Under the pieces are notes generated by a model. It was not told where the DNA came from. It did not search any database and worked only from the letters and a program-made list of their open reading frames with translations. A stretch of 64,000 nucleotides of DNA from Streptomyces sp. NBC_01551 (lineage in GTDB: Bacteria; Actinomycetota; Actinomycetes; Streptomycetales; Streptomycetaceae). A program made the translations under genes and the position numbers. Of this stretch, positions 9,220 to 15,613 are shown one piece after another. Location of the stretch: the NCBI RefSeq assembly GCF_026339935.1, contig NZ_JAPEPX010000001.1:3610001-3674000 (forward strand), in the 5' to 3' direction. How positions within the stretch are numbered: position 1 is the stretch's first letter; the number at the start of each line of letters is the position of its first letter.

Positions 9220-11424
9220 CTAGAGGAAAAGCGGAATCGGGTTGAGATTCTCATAACGGGTGGGGGAATCGAGCCTCCCCAGACGTACCGGTACGTCGAA
9301 CAGCCGGCCCGGCGCGAACCTGGCCCAGAAGTGCCGCAGCCCGGGTACGACGACCTTCACCACCGGCAGCCCGAGGTCGGGCCGGGTCTGGTCGAGGACG
9401 AGCACCTCCAGACCATGGCTCCGGGCCAGCTCGCAAAGGTGTTCCAGGTCCTCCAGCAGGTCGGCGCGCGGGGTGTACCCGTATTCCGCCGGAGTGCGCG
9501 CGGGCAGTTCGGGGTCGGGCAGGAGATAGGTCTGGGAGGCGACCTTTGCCCCGCGGAACCAGTCCAGCAGGTGCCCGGGCAGCCCCGGCGCGTAGCCGTC
9601 CGTCACGGCGGGCAGCAGCTGGCCCAGCTCGGTGACGGCGCGGCTCAGTGCGACGGCGGGGTCCAGGTGCGCACCGAAGCCGAGCATGATGTCCTCGGCG
9701 TCCGCGCCGACGCGGTGCGAGACCGCGGCCATCACCGGGATGCCCAGATCGGCGGTCAGATCGAGCACCCAGAGCGTGCGGTCCAGCTCGCGGAAACGTT
9801 CCGGCAGAGCGGAGATCCACGGGGCGCCGAACGAGTCGAGATCCACCCCGGCGTGATGCGTCCGGTTGTACCACCACAGCGCCACGGCGTCGCGCTCGAC
9901 GAGTTCCAGGAAACCCTGGAGGATCGCGTCCTCGACCGAACCGCCCGCCGCGTTGCCATTGGAGTCGGCGAGCACCGAGGCGACGCCCTCGCCGCCGAAA
10001 TACAGCTGGCCGGTCGGCAACAGCCGGTGCCTGCCCCCGGTGAGTGACCACACCGGTGTCCATTCGATCTTGGCATTTTCGTCGAACGGCTCTGGCACAT
10101 GCTGGAAGGGAATACCCGGGGCATTCCACCGCTCGCGCTCTTGGTACTGGCGTTCGTCGAACAGCATGCATTCACCCGGGTGTACGGCGACGGGCGCGAG
10201 ATCGCGATAACTGCCCAGCACCGTCGCCTCGTCACCGCAGCGCGACGCGCTGTACCGCTCGACCGCCTCGCACAGCCCGCTGACTCTGGCGTCCAGATCG
10301 GTGCGCCCCTTGCCCCCGCTCTGCATGCGCAGTCCGGCACGGAAGGAGGGCAGATCGGATTCCGCCAGCGCCAGGTTCGGCCCGGACCGGTAGCAGTGCA
10401 GGAACGACGGGCTGCGCGGATCGCGCACGACCCGTTCGACGATCCCCGTGACGGGGTCCGCGAGGTGCCCGAACCGCTCCCACATCTGCTCCGCCGACAG
10501 CGCCCGGTGCCCGGTGCCCGCCAAGGAGCCCTTCGGCCGAGAGACCGGGCGGACCGGCCGCAGGGCACGGTCGCCGACCAGGCCGGGATCGCCGCAGTCC
10601 TGACACTGCGGGCGGACCGGGACGCGGTGGTGGGTCGCGTTGAGGGTCAGCGTGTCCAGGGTCCAGACGGCGTTCTGGCAGTCGTCGCGCAGGCCGGCCA
10701 GCCACTTCGCGGCTTCGAGCGCCGCCGTCTGCAGCCCGAGCTCGCGGGTCGCCGCCAGCGAGGCCTCCGGCACCCGTACCGGGCCGGCCAGTCCCAGCGC
10801 GCGCCGCACCTGGCTCTCACCGCGCCGGTGCGAGCGCAGCCGTACGGCCAGGCAGGACCAGCAGGGCCCCGTCCCCGGCTCGAACACCGGGCCGATCCAG
10901 AGCTGCGCCCCGTACGGCTTGGCCGGCAGCCACGGACGCCCGTCCGCCAGCCGGGCGGCGTTGAACGCGGCCATCGCCGGGTCGAGGTAGTCGTCGCACA
11001 CCACCAGGGTGAAGGGCGCCTCGGGGCCGCAGGACAGCCCCGCCGCACGGCAGGCGCGCTCGGCCGCGGCCGCGTCGGCCCCGCCGAACGCGACGACGCT
11101 CAGCGCGGCGTCCCCCGGGCCGCCGGCTCCGGCCAGGTCCCAGTACGCGCCGGCCGCGGCGTCCTGCGGCCCGGTGTGGAAGCCGACGAGGCCCGCCGCG
11201 GCGAGCCGGTCGAGCATGCCGTCCAGCTTCTCCGCCGGGATCTGCGCGGTGGCCCGCAGCTCGGCCAGGGTCAGCGAGCCGTCGAGCAGCGGCGCCACCT
11301 TCTGGATGGCCGTGCCGGACAGTGCCGTCGTGCCCCGGGGCGAGACCAGGTAGACCGCTTCGCCCGGGACGATCTCGGCCCGCAGGTGTCTTCGGAATCC
11401 GATCGGCCGTACGTCGGCGAGCAT
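9220..11424 (-). CDS. fused TOMM leader-binding/E1-like/YcaO cyclodehydratase
   Basis: The 734-residue protein combines the two halves of an azoline-forming cyclodehydratase. Residues 1-85 look like a PqqD-like leader-binding domain (GEAVYLVSPRGTTALSG, PLLDGSLTLAEL). Residues 100-290 are E1/ThiF-like with a zinc tetrad C188/C191 and C274/C277. Residues 330-734 are YcaO, with ATP/Mg motifs SGLCEAVER (382-390), EDAILQGFLELVERDA (498-513) and AVTELGQ (596-602) and a proline-containing C-terminus (NPIPLFL). ATG 11424 is chosen because it follows the precursor stop by 11 bp; longer readings run through the precursor gene out of frame. The family would ATP-dependently cyclise Cys/Ser/Thr, or form thioamide/amidine, in the adjacent peptide. 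No McbC-type azoline dehydrogenase is seen nearby. Confidence 0.93.
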   Translation of the reverse strand: MLADVRPIGFRRHLRAEIVPGEAVYLVSPRGTTALSGTAIQKVAPLLDGSLTLAELRATAQIPAEKLDGMLDRLAAAGLVGFHTGPQDAAAGAYWDLAGAGGPGDAALSVVAFGGADAAAAERACRAAGLSCGPEAPFTLVVCDDYLDPAMAAFNAARLADGRPWLPAKPYGAQLWIGPVFEPGTGPCWSCLAVRLRSHRRGESQVRRALGLAGPVRVPEASLAATRELGLQTAALEAAKWLAGLRDDCQNAVWTLDTLTLNATHHRVPVRPQCQDCGDPGLVGDRALRPVRPVSRPKGSLAGTGHRALSAEQMWERFGHLADPVTGIVERVVRDPRSPSFLHCYRSGPNLALAESDLPSFRAGLRMQSGGKGRTDLDARVSGLCEAVERYSASRCGDEATVLGSYRDLAPVAVHPGECMLFDERQYQERERWNAPGIPFQHVPEPFDENAKIEWTPVWSLTGGRHRLLPTGQLYFGGEGVASVLADSNGNAAGGSVEDAILQGFLELVERDAVALWWYNRTHHAGVDLDSFGAPWISALPERFRELDRTLWVLDLTADLGIPVMAAVSHRVGADAEDIMLGFGAHLDPAVALSRAVTELGQLLPAVTDGYAPGLPGHLLDWFRGAKVASQTYLLPDPELPARTPAEYGYTPRADLLEDLEHLCELARSHGLEVLVLDQTRPDLGLPVVKVVVPGLRHFWARFAPGRLFDVPVRLGRLDSPTRYENLNPIPLFL

Positions 11425-11435
11425 GCTCTGCCGCT

Positions 11436-11549
11436 CTACTGCGCCGCGACCGGGGTCAGGATGAAGCACCACCCGGGCGGCTCGGGGTCGAAACCGGCGC
11501 CGTCGAGGTTCTCGATGATCAGGTCGTCGGAGCTGGGGGTGATCTGCAT
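11436..11549 (-). CDS. putative RiPP precursor peptide (37 aa)
   Basis: ATG 11549 is preceded by GGAGG with a 7-nt spacer, and the 37-codon frame ends TAG 11 bp before the YcaO start, so the two are surely co-translated. The N-terminal two thirds are acidic and leader-like (SSDDLIIENLDGAGFD); the C-terminal end is uncharged and hydrophobic, GWCFILTPVAAQ, with one Cys (residue 28) and one Thr (residue 33) as possible modification sites. Two serines lie in the leader. The placement immediately before a leader-binding YcaO fusion makes a precursor role likely. I recognise no named family; the leader/core border and the modification are inference. Confidence 0.85.
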   Translation of the reverse strand: MQITPSSDDLIIENLDGAGFDPEPPGWCFILTPVAAQ

Positions 11550-11645
11550 GATGCCGCCTCCTCAGTTCCGCAGTCCGGGTCGTCGCTGCGGTGACCGAAG
11601 TCTCCAACCACCCCCCGGCGGGACGCCATGCGCTGATTCACGTTC

Positions 11646-11668
11646 CCCGTGTGAATTCTTCACATGGG
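11646..11668. promoter_or_regulatory. inverted repeat in SARP/precursor divergent promoter region
   Basis: Arms CCCGTGTGAA and TTCACATGGG flank TTC; nine of ten arm positions pair, with a perfect TGTGAA/TTCACA core at 11650-11664. A further ATTCAC at 11636-11641 gives three GTGAA half-sites in alternating orientation. The site lies about 100 bp upstream of each of the divergent starts (11549 minus, 11755 plus), a natural position for a shared operator. The binding protein is unknown. Confidence 0.55.
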
Positions 11669-11754
11669 AGAGATGTGCCCTTCAGTGGGCAACTCCCGGC
11701 CGTCTGGGGATGCTGGTGACCGAGATCGATAGGTGCGATGCCTGGAGGAATGGA

Positions 11755-12642
11755 ATGTCCGAAGGCCCTGAAAGCTACGACCCCGTCAATGCTGCGCAGC
11801 AGCCCGGACCGCTGCGTATCGGGCTGCTCGGCTCGCTGTCCCTGCATCTCGACCGCACGCCGGTTACGGCCAGCGCCCCCAAGCAGCGGCAGGTGCTGGC
11901 TCTGCTCGCGCTGAACGCGGGCAGGGTCGTCACGGTGCCGGCGCTCATCGAGGAACTCTGGGGAGACCGTCCCCCGCGCAGCCACGCCACCACACTGCAG
12001 ACCTACGTCCTGCAACTGCGCAACGCGCTCGCGCTCGCGGCCGCCGACTCCGACCGTCCGGGAGTACGCCAGATACTCAGCACCCGGCACAGCGGCTACC
12101 TCCTCGAAGACGGCGCCTGCGAGACGGACGTCGAGGTGTTCGAGCGCCGCGTCAGCGCCGGCCGCGCCGCCTCCGAGCGGGGCGATCACCGCCGCGCCTC
12201 GGAAGAGCTGGGCAAGGCCCTGCAGTTGTGGCGCGGCCCCGCCCTGGTGGACGTCCGCAAGGGCAGCGTCCTGGAGATCGAGGCGGTCTCCCTGGAGGAG
12301 AGCCGGCTCGGCGCCCTGGAACGGCGCATCGAGTCCGACCTCGCCCTGGGCCGCCACGCGGACCTCCTCGGAGAGCTGACCCGCGTCGTCGCCCGCAACC
12401 CGATGAACGAGAACCTCTGCGCCTATCTCATGATGGCCCTCTACCGCGCGGGCCGAGTCGGTCGCTCCCTGGAGGCCTTCCACCGCCTGAGGTCCGTCCT
12501 CAACCACGAACTCGGCGTCGAACCCTGCCCCCGCCTGCAGAGCCTCCAGACGGCGATCCTCTCGGGAGCCCCGGCCCTGGACGTCTGGTCCGTCTCCTGG
12601 TCCCCGGAAGAATTCGCCGCGAGCCGCCTGGCCCGCGTCTGA
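11755..12642 (+). CDS. SARP-family transcriptional activator (AfsR/BTAD type)
   Basis: The 295-residue product has an OmpR-like winged helix (about residues 18-110: RIGLLGSLSLHLD, PKQRQVLALLALNAGRVV, IEELWGDRPP, TLQTYVLQLRNAL) followed by a bacterial transcriptional activation domain (about 115-265, ending in LNHELGVEPCPRLQSLQ). It lacks the NB-ARC and TPR parts of large AfsR proteins, so it is a short SARP as found in antibiotic clusters. ATG 11755 has GGAGG 6 nt upstream. It is divergent from the precursor/YcaO operon and is the obvious candidate for its pathway-specific activator. Confidence 0.92.
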   Translation: MSEGPESYDPVNAAQQPGPLRIGLLGSLSLHLDRTPVTASAPKQRQVLALLALNAGRVVTVPALIEELWGDRPPRSHATTLQTYVLQLRNALALAAADSDRPGVRQILSTRHSGYLLEDGACETDVEVFERRVSAGRAASERGDHRRASEELGKALQLWRGPALVDVRKGSVLEIEAVSLEESRLGALERRIESDLALGRHADLLGELTRVVARNPMNENLCAYLMMALYRAGRVGRSLEAFHRLRSVLNHELGVEPCPRLQSLQTAILSGAPALDVWSVSWSPEEFAASRLARV

Positions 12643-12655
12643 CCCGCCGCCCCGA

Positions 12656-12687
12656 GTGGCGATGACCCTGCCCCCGGTCATCGCCAC
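12656..12687. terminator. bidirectional hairpin terminator after SARP gene
   Basis: A perfect 12-bp stem (GTGGCGATGACC with its complement) closes an 8-nt loop 13 bp after the SARP stop, between convergent genes. Confidence 0.8.
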
Positions 12688-12739
12688 CACCTGGCGATCG
12701 CGCTCCGCTGCGCGGGGCCCGCGGTGCGCCGTGTGGTGA

Positions 12740-13099
12740 TCAGCCGGTCCGAGCGCCTCTCCACCGGCCCGGAGCGAGCGGCACCGGCATCAGCGAGGCG
12801 AACGCGCAGTGCGCGAACACCTGGAATACGAGCGCCTGCGCGACCGGACTCGCGTACGCGGCCGGCAGGGCGAAGAGCGCCAGCGGGAAGGCCAGCAGGC
12901 AGCGGAAACGGACCGGATCCATCCGGGTGTGCGCCATCCCCGCCCCGACCGCGAGGAGCACCGAGGGGATTCCGATGAAGACCATCATCCCCAGGGCGAT
13001 CCGGACGAGCTCCCCGTACCTTTCTCGCTCCGGCGCGGTGAACGCCGCCGCCACCCACGCGGCCACGTACAGACCCACGTAGGTCAGGACGCACCGCAT
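12740..13099 (-). CDS. small integral membrane protein
   Basis: The 119-residue product has about four hydrophobic segments (LTYVGLYVAAWVAAAFTA, ALGMMVFIGIPSVLLAVGAGM, CLLAFPLALFALPAAYA, ALVFQVFAHCAFASLMPV). ATG 13099 is chosen because a GGAGGGGGG stretch sits just upstream and the hydrophobic region begins at once; the reading frame extends further upstream only through low-quality sequence. I do not recognise a family. A pair of palindromes about 80-105 bp upstream suggests control by a repressor. Confidence 0.65.
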   Translation of the reverse strand: MRCVLTYVGLYVAAWVAAAFTAPERERYGELVRIALGMMVFIGIPSVLLAVGAGMAHTRMDPVRFRCLLAFPLALFALPAAYASPVAQALVFQVFAHCAFASLMPVPLAPGRWRGARTG

Positions 13100-13179
13100 G
13101 ACGCGACCCCCCTCCGACGCCGCCCCGCTCTGCCCGTGACCCTCGGCCGCACCCATCCGACCCCCCCTGACACACCAAC

Positions 13180-13205
13180 TGAACACGTTCAACTGAACGC
13201 GTTCA
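13180..13205. promoter_or_regulatory. double palindromic operator
   Basis: TGAACACGTTCA (13180-13191) and the perfect palindrome TGAACGCGTTCA (13194-13205) are adjacent, 2 bp apart; the first differs from the second at one base. A further GTTCA half-site follows near 13217. The arrangement resembles operators of TetR- or MarR-type repressors. It lies upstream of the small membrane protein gene. No regulator gene is adjacent. Confidence 0.55.
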
Positions 13206-13274
13206 AGATAGTGCATGTTCAGTCGATGCCCCTCGCCGCGTGTGGGGGTAGCCGAGGGCGAGCGCCCGTTGATG

Positions 13275-13660
13275 TCACTGGGTGATGTCGGCCTCCGGCA
13301 GTTCCCGCACCTGTGCCGCCGTCCACACGCCGGCGGCGCCGGGGCAGGCAGCGAGGTACTCGGGGATGTCCTGTACATCTCCTGCGCGGCGATGTCGGAC
13401 ATCTGGCCGACCGTCACCAAGTGGGCTCGGCCACGCATCCACCCGGGAGCTGTCGGGTCATAGAACCCGCGGCCCCCCGTCCATACGGGGGACTGCGTCG
13501 CGAAGTACAGGCACCCCTCCAGCTCGACCGCGATCGAGCGCTCAGGCGCCCTCGTGTCGCGGCAGCCCGGGTAGGTACGTGCCGCTCCGGGGGGGCAGAC
13601 GCTCAGACTCCCTCGTGTCGGCATCCTGAACGTGATCCCGTTCTCGTATCTCACCTGGAT
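13275..13660 (-). pseudogene. decayed gene fragment
   Basis: Minus-strand reading gives well-formed protein sequence (RTYPGCRDTRAPERSIAVEL, GCLYFATQSPVWTGG, VTVGQMSDIAAQEMYR) but at about 13370 the plausible reading shifts to another frame (VQDIPEYLAACPGAAGVWTA), which ends at a TGA at 13277-13275. No start with a ribosome site is visible upstream. I read this as a truncated and frameshifted gene. From memory the first part resembles a widespread Streptomyces protein often auto-annotated as histone deacetylase; I could not verify this. The remainder of 13100-13890 holds no other convincing gene. Confidence 0.5.
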
Positions 13661-13800
13661 CAGGCCACCCCGCGCCAACACGCCGCCGGGCGCCGTCCTC
13701 ACGGCGCGCCGCCGGATGTCGGCCGGGTCGCCCGTGACGGTCCTGGATGCCCTGCTGAGGGCGGATCGCTAGGGGAGCGTGGGAGCCGTTCCGGCGAAGA

Positions 13801-13836
13801 TTTCTCCCAGGATTCTCCCAGGAGGGTTGGGAGAAA
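13801..13836. repeat. 11-bp direct repeat with inverted copy beside tRNA-Pro
   Basis: TTCTCCCAGGA occurs twice in tandem (13802-13812, 13813-13823), and TTTCTCCCA (13801-13809) is repeated inverted at 13828-13836. The cluster sits 55-90 bp from the 3' end of tRNA-Pro. It may be arm-type integrase sites or an old attachment junction, which is inference. Confidence 0.45.
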
Positions 13837-13840
13837 CAGT

Positions 13841-13874
13841 CAGGGCCGGTCTCCTCGGAAGGAGACCGGCCCTG
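13841..13874 (-). terminator. terminator of tRNA-Pro
   Basis: A perfect 15-bp stem (CAGGGCCGGTCTCCT and complement) with a 4-nt loop lies 17 bp beyond the tRNA 3' end on the minus strand. Confidence 0.85.
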
Positions 13875-13890
13875 AGCTGGTGTTTCTCTG

Positions 13891-13964
13891 TCGGGGTGGC
13901 GGGATTTGAACCCACGACCTCTTCGTCCCGAACGAAGCGCGCTGCCAAGCTGCGCTACACCCCG
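13891..13964 (-). tRNA. tRNA-Pro (anticodon CGG)
   Basis: Minus strand reads a 7-bp acceptor stem CGGGGTG/CACCCCG, D-arm AGCGCAGCTTGGCAGCGC, anticodon stem CTTCG with loop TTCGGGA (anticodon CGG, reading CCG codons), T-arm with GGTTCAAATCC and discriminator A. The CCA end is not encoded. A strong terminator follows. tRNA-Pro genes are known integration sites for Streptomyces elements (pSAM2 type); accessory DNA lies on its 3' side here. Confidence 0.95.
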
Positions 13965-14071
13965 ATCGCCGCCTTGGCAGCTCTTGCTGTCCTGGCGACA
14001 TCGATTACTTTAGCGGACCCGTGCCCGGACGCGAAATCCGGTTTTCGCGGGGGCCCCGGAGGGGGCCACGG

Positions 14072-15010
14072 CTACGGCTTCGGGGTCAGGGTCAGGAGCG
14101 TCGCCTCAGGGGGGCAGGCGAAGCGGACCGGGGTGAAGCGGTTCGTGCCGCAACCCGCCGAGACGTGGAGGTACGCGCGCTGCCCGGCGGCCTCGTGGGT
14201 CGAGAGGCCCTTCACCCGGTCGGTGTCGAGGTCGCAGTTGGTGACGAGCGCCCCGTAGAAGGGGACGCACAGCTGTCCGCCGTGGGTGTGCCCGGCCAGG
14301 ATCAGCGGGTAGCCGTCCGCCGTGAAGGACTCCAGGGTGCGCAGGTACGGGGCGTGCACGACGGCCATCGAGAAGTCCGCGTCCGCCTCCGGGCCGCCCG
14401 CGACCATCTCGTAGCGGTCGCGCTTGATGTGCGGGTCGTCCAGGCCGGTGAAGGCGAGCTCCAGCCCCTCCAGCTTCATCCGGGCCCGCGTGTTGGTGAG
14501 GTTCTGCCAGCCCGCCATGTCGAAGGCGTCCCGCAGCTCCTCCCACGGGTTGTGGACGGCGCCGACGACCGGCTTGTTGCCGTTCAGCCCGTGCCGGCCC
14601 TGCGCCTTCTCGATGAGGTAGCGCCCGGGATTGCGCAGCCGCGGCCCGTAATAGTCGTTCGACCCGAACACGTACACGCCCGGGAACTCCATCAGCGGAC
14701 CGAGGGCGTCGAGGACCTCGGGCACGCCGTCCGTGTCGGAGAGGTTGTCGCCGGTGTTCACGACGAAGTCCGGGCGCAGGCCGGCGAGGGACTGCAGCCA
14801 AGCCCGTTTCTTGCGCTGGCCGCTGACCATGTGGATGTCCGAGACCTGGAGGACGCGCAGCGGGCGCATCCCCCGGGGCAGCACCGGCACCGTCACCCGG
14901 CGCAAGCGGAACGACCGCGCCTCGAAACCGGCGGCATAGGCCAGACCCGCGGCTCCCACCGCCGCGATCCCGGCGGTGACCTTCAGGGGTACTCCGTAAC
15001 GCGCACGCAT
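14072..15010 (-). CDS. membrane-anchored metallophosphoesterase
   Basis: The 312-residue product has an N-terminal hydrophobic anchor (about 10-28) and a calcineurin-like phosphoesterase domain: Asp58/His60 in VSDIH, NTGDN, FGSNDYYGP in place of the usual GNHD, a late VVHAP and GHTHGGQ. These residues bind the dimetal centre; the active site would face outside the membrane. ATG 15010 is preferred since upstream codons run into the divergent promoter of the YqeY-like gene. The natural substrate is unknown. Confidence 0.9.
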   Translation of the reverse strand: MRARYGVPLKVTAGIAAVGAAGLAYAAGFEARSFRLRRVTVPVLPRGMRPLRVLQVSDIHMVSGQRKKRAWLQSLAGLRPDFVVNTGDNLSDTDGVPEVLDALGPLMEFPGVYVFGSNDYYGPRLRNPGRYLIEKAQGRHGLNGNKPVVGAVHNPWEELRDAFDMAGWQNLTNTRARMKLEGLELAFTGLDDPHIKRDRYEMVAGGPEADADFSMAVVHAPYLRTLESFTADGYPLILAGHTHGGQLCVPFYGALVTNCDLDTDRVKGLSTHEAAGQRAYLHVSAGCGTNRFTPVRFACPPEATLLTLTPKP

Positions 15011-15072
15011 GCCCCCATCGTCGCAGACCCGGAAAACCGGAGGGCGCCACCCGCCCCGCACCTGGCAGACTC

Positions 15073-15540
15073 ATGGCCATGACCACGCTCAAGGCCAAGC
15101 TCCAGGAAGACCTCACCACCGCCATCAAGGCGCGCGACGAGCTGCACTCGTCCACGCTGCGACTGACCCTCGCCGCCATCACCAAGGAGGAGGTCGCGGG
15201 CAAGGAAGCGCGCGTGCTCTCCGACGACGAAGTGCTCAAGGTGATCGCCAAGGAGGCGAAGAAGCGCCGCGAGGCCGCGGACGCCTTCGCCCAGGGTGGC
15301 CGTCCGGAGCAGGCCGCGCGCGAGACCGCGGAGGGCGAGTTCCTCGACACGTACCTGCCCAAGCAGCTCGGCGACGACGAGCTGCGCGCGATCGTGGCGC
15401 AGGCGGTCGAGGAGGCCAAGGCGGCGGGCGCCGAGGGGCCGCGGGCCATGGGCGCCGTCATGAAGATCGTGAACCCGAAGGTGGCCGGGCTGGCGGAGGG
15501 CGGCCGCGTCGCCGCCGTCGTCAAGCAGCTCCTCGCCTAG
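15073..15540 (+). CDS. GatB/YqeY domain protein
   Basis: This 155-residue stand-alone YqeY-type protein (LKAKLQEDLTTAIKARDELHSSTLRL, ETAEGEFLDTYLPKQLGDDEL, MGAVMKIVNPKVAG) resembles the tail domain of GatB of the Asp/Glu-tRNA amidotransferase, which binds tRNA; the free protein has no settled function. ATG 15073 and ATG 15079 are both possible. It is divergent from the metallophosphoesterase with about 60 bp between starts. Confidence 0.9.
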   Translation: MAMTTLKAKLQEDLTTAIKARDELHSSTLRLTLAAITKEEVAGKEARVLSDDEVLKVIAKEAKKRREAADAFAQGGRPEQAARETAEGEFLDTYLPKQLGDDELRAIVAQAVEEAKAAGAEGPRAMGAVMKIVNPKVAGLAEGGRVAAVVKQLLA

Positions 15541-15555
15541 CGGACGGGAACATGA

Positions 15556-15590
15556 AGGGAGGGACCCGGCCGTCGGCCGGGTCCCTCCCT
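15556..15590. terminator. bidirectional terminator
   Basis: A perfect 16-bp stem (AGGGAGGGACCCGGCC and complement) with a 3-nt loop lies between the convergent YqeY-like and penicillin-binding protein genes. Confidence 0.9.
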
Positions 15591-15613
15591 CGTTTCCTGC
15601 TCTTGCGTGCCGC

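Noticed and set aside
13631..13772. Plus-strand protein end VTVLDALLRADR as integrase C-terminus
   Set aside because: The frame has no recognisable integrase motif (no R..HxxR..Y), and the opposite strand reads more convincingly as a decayed gene.
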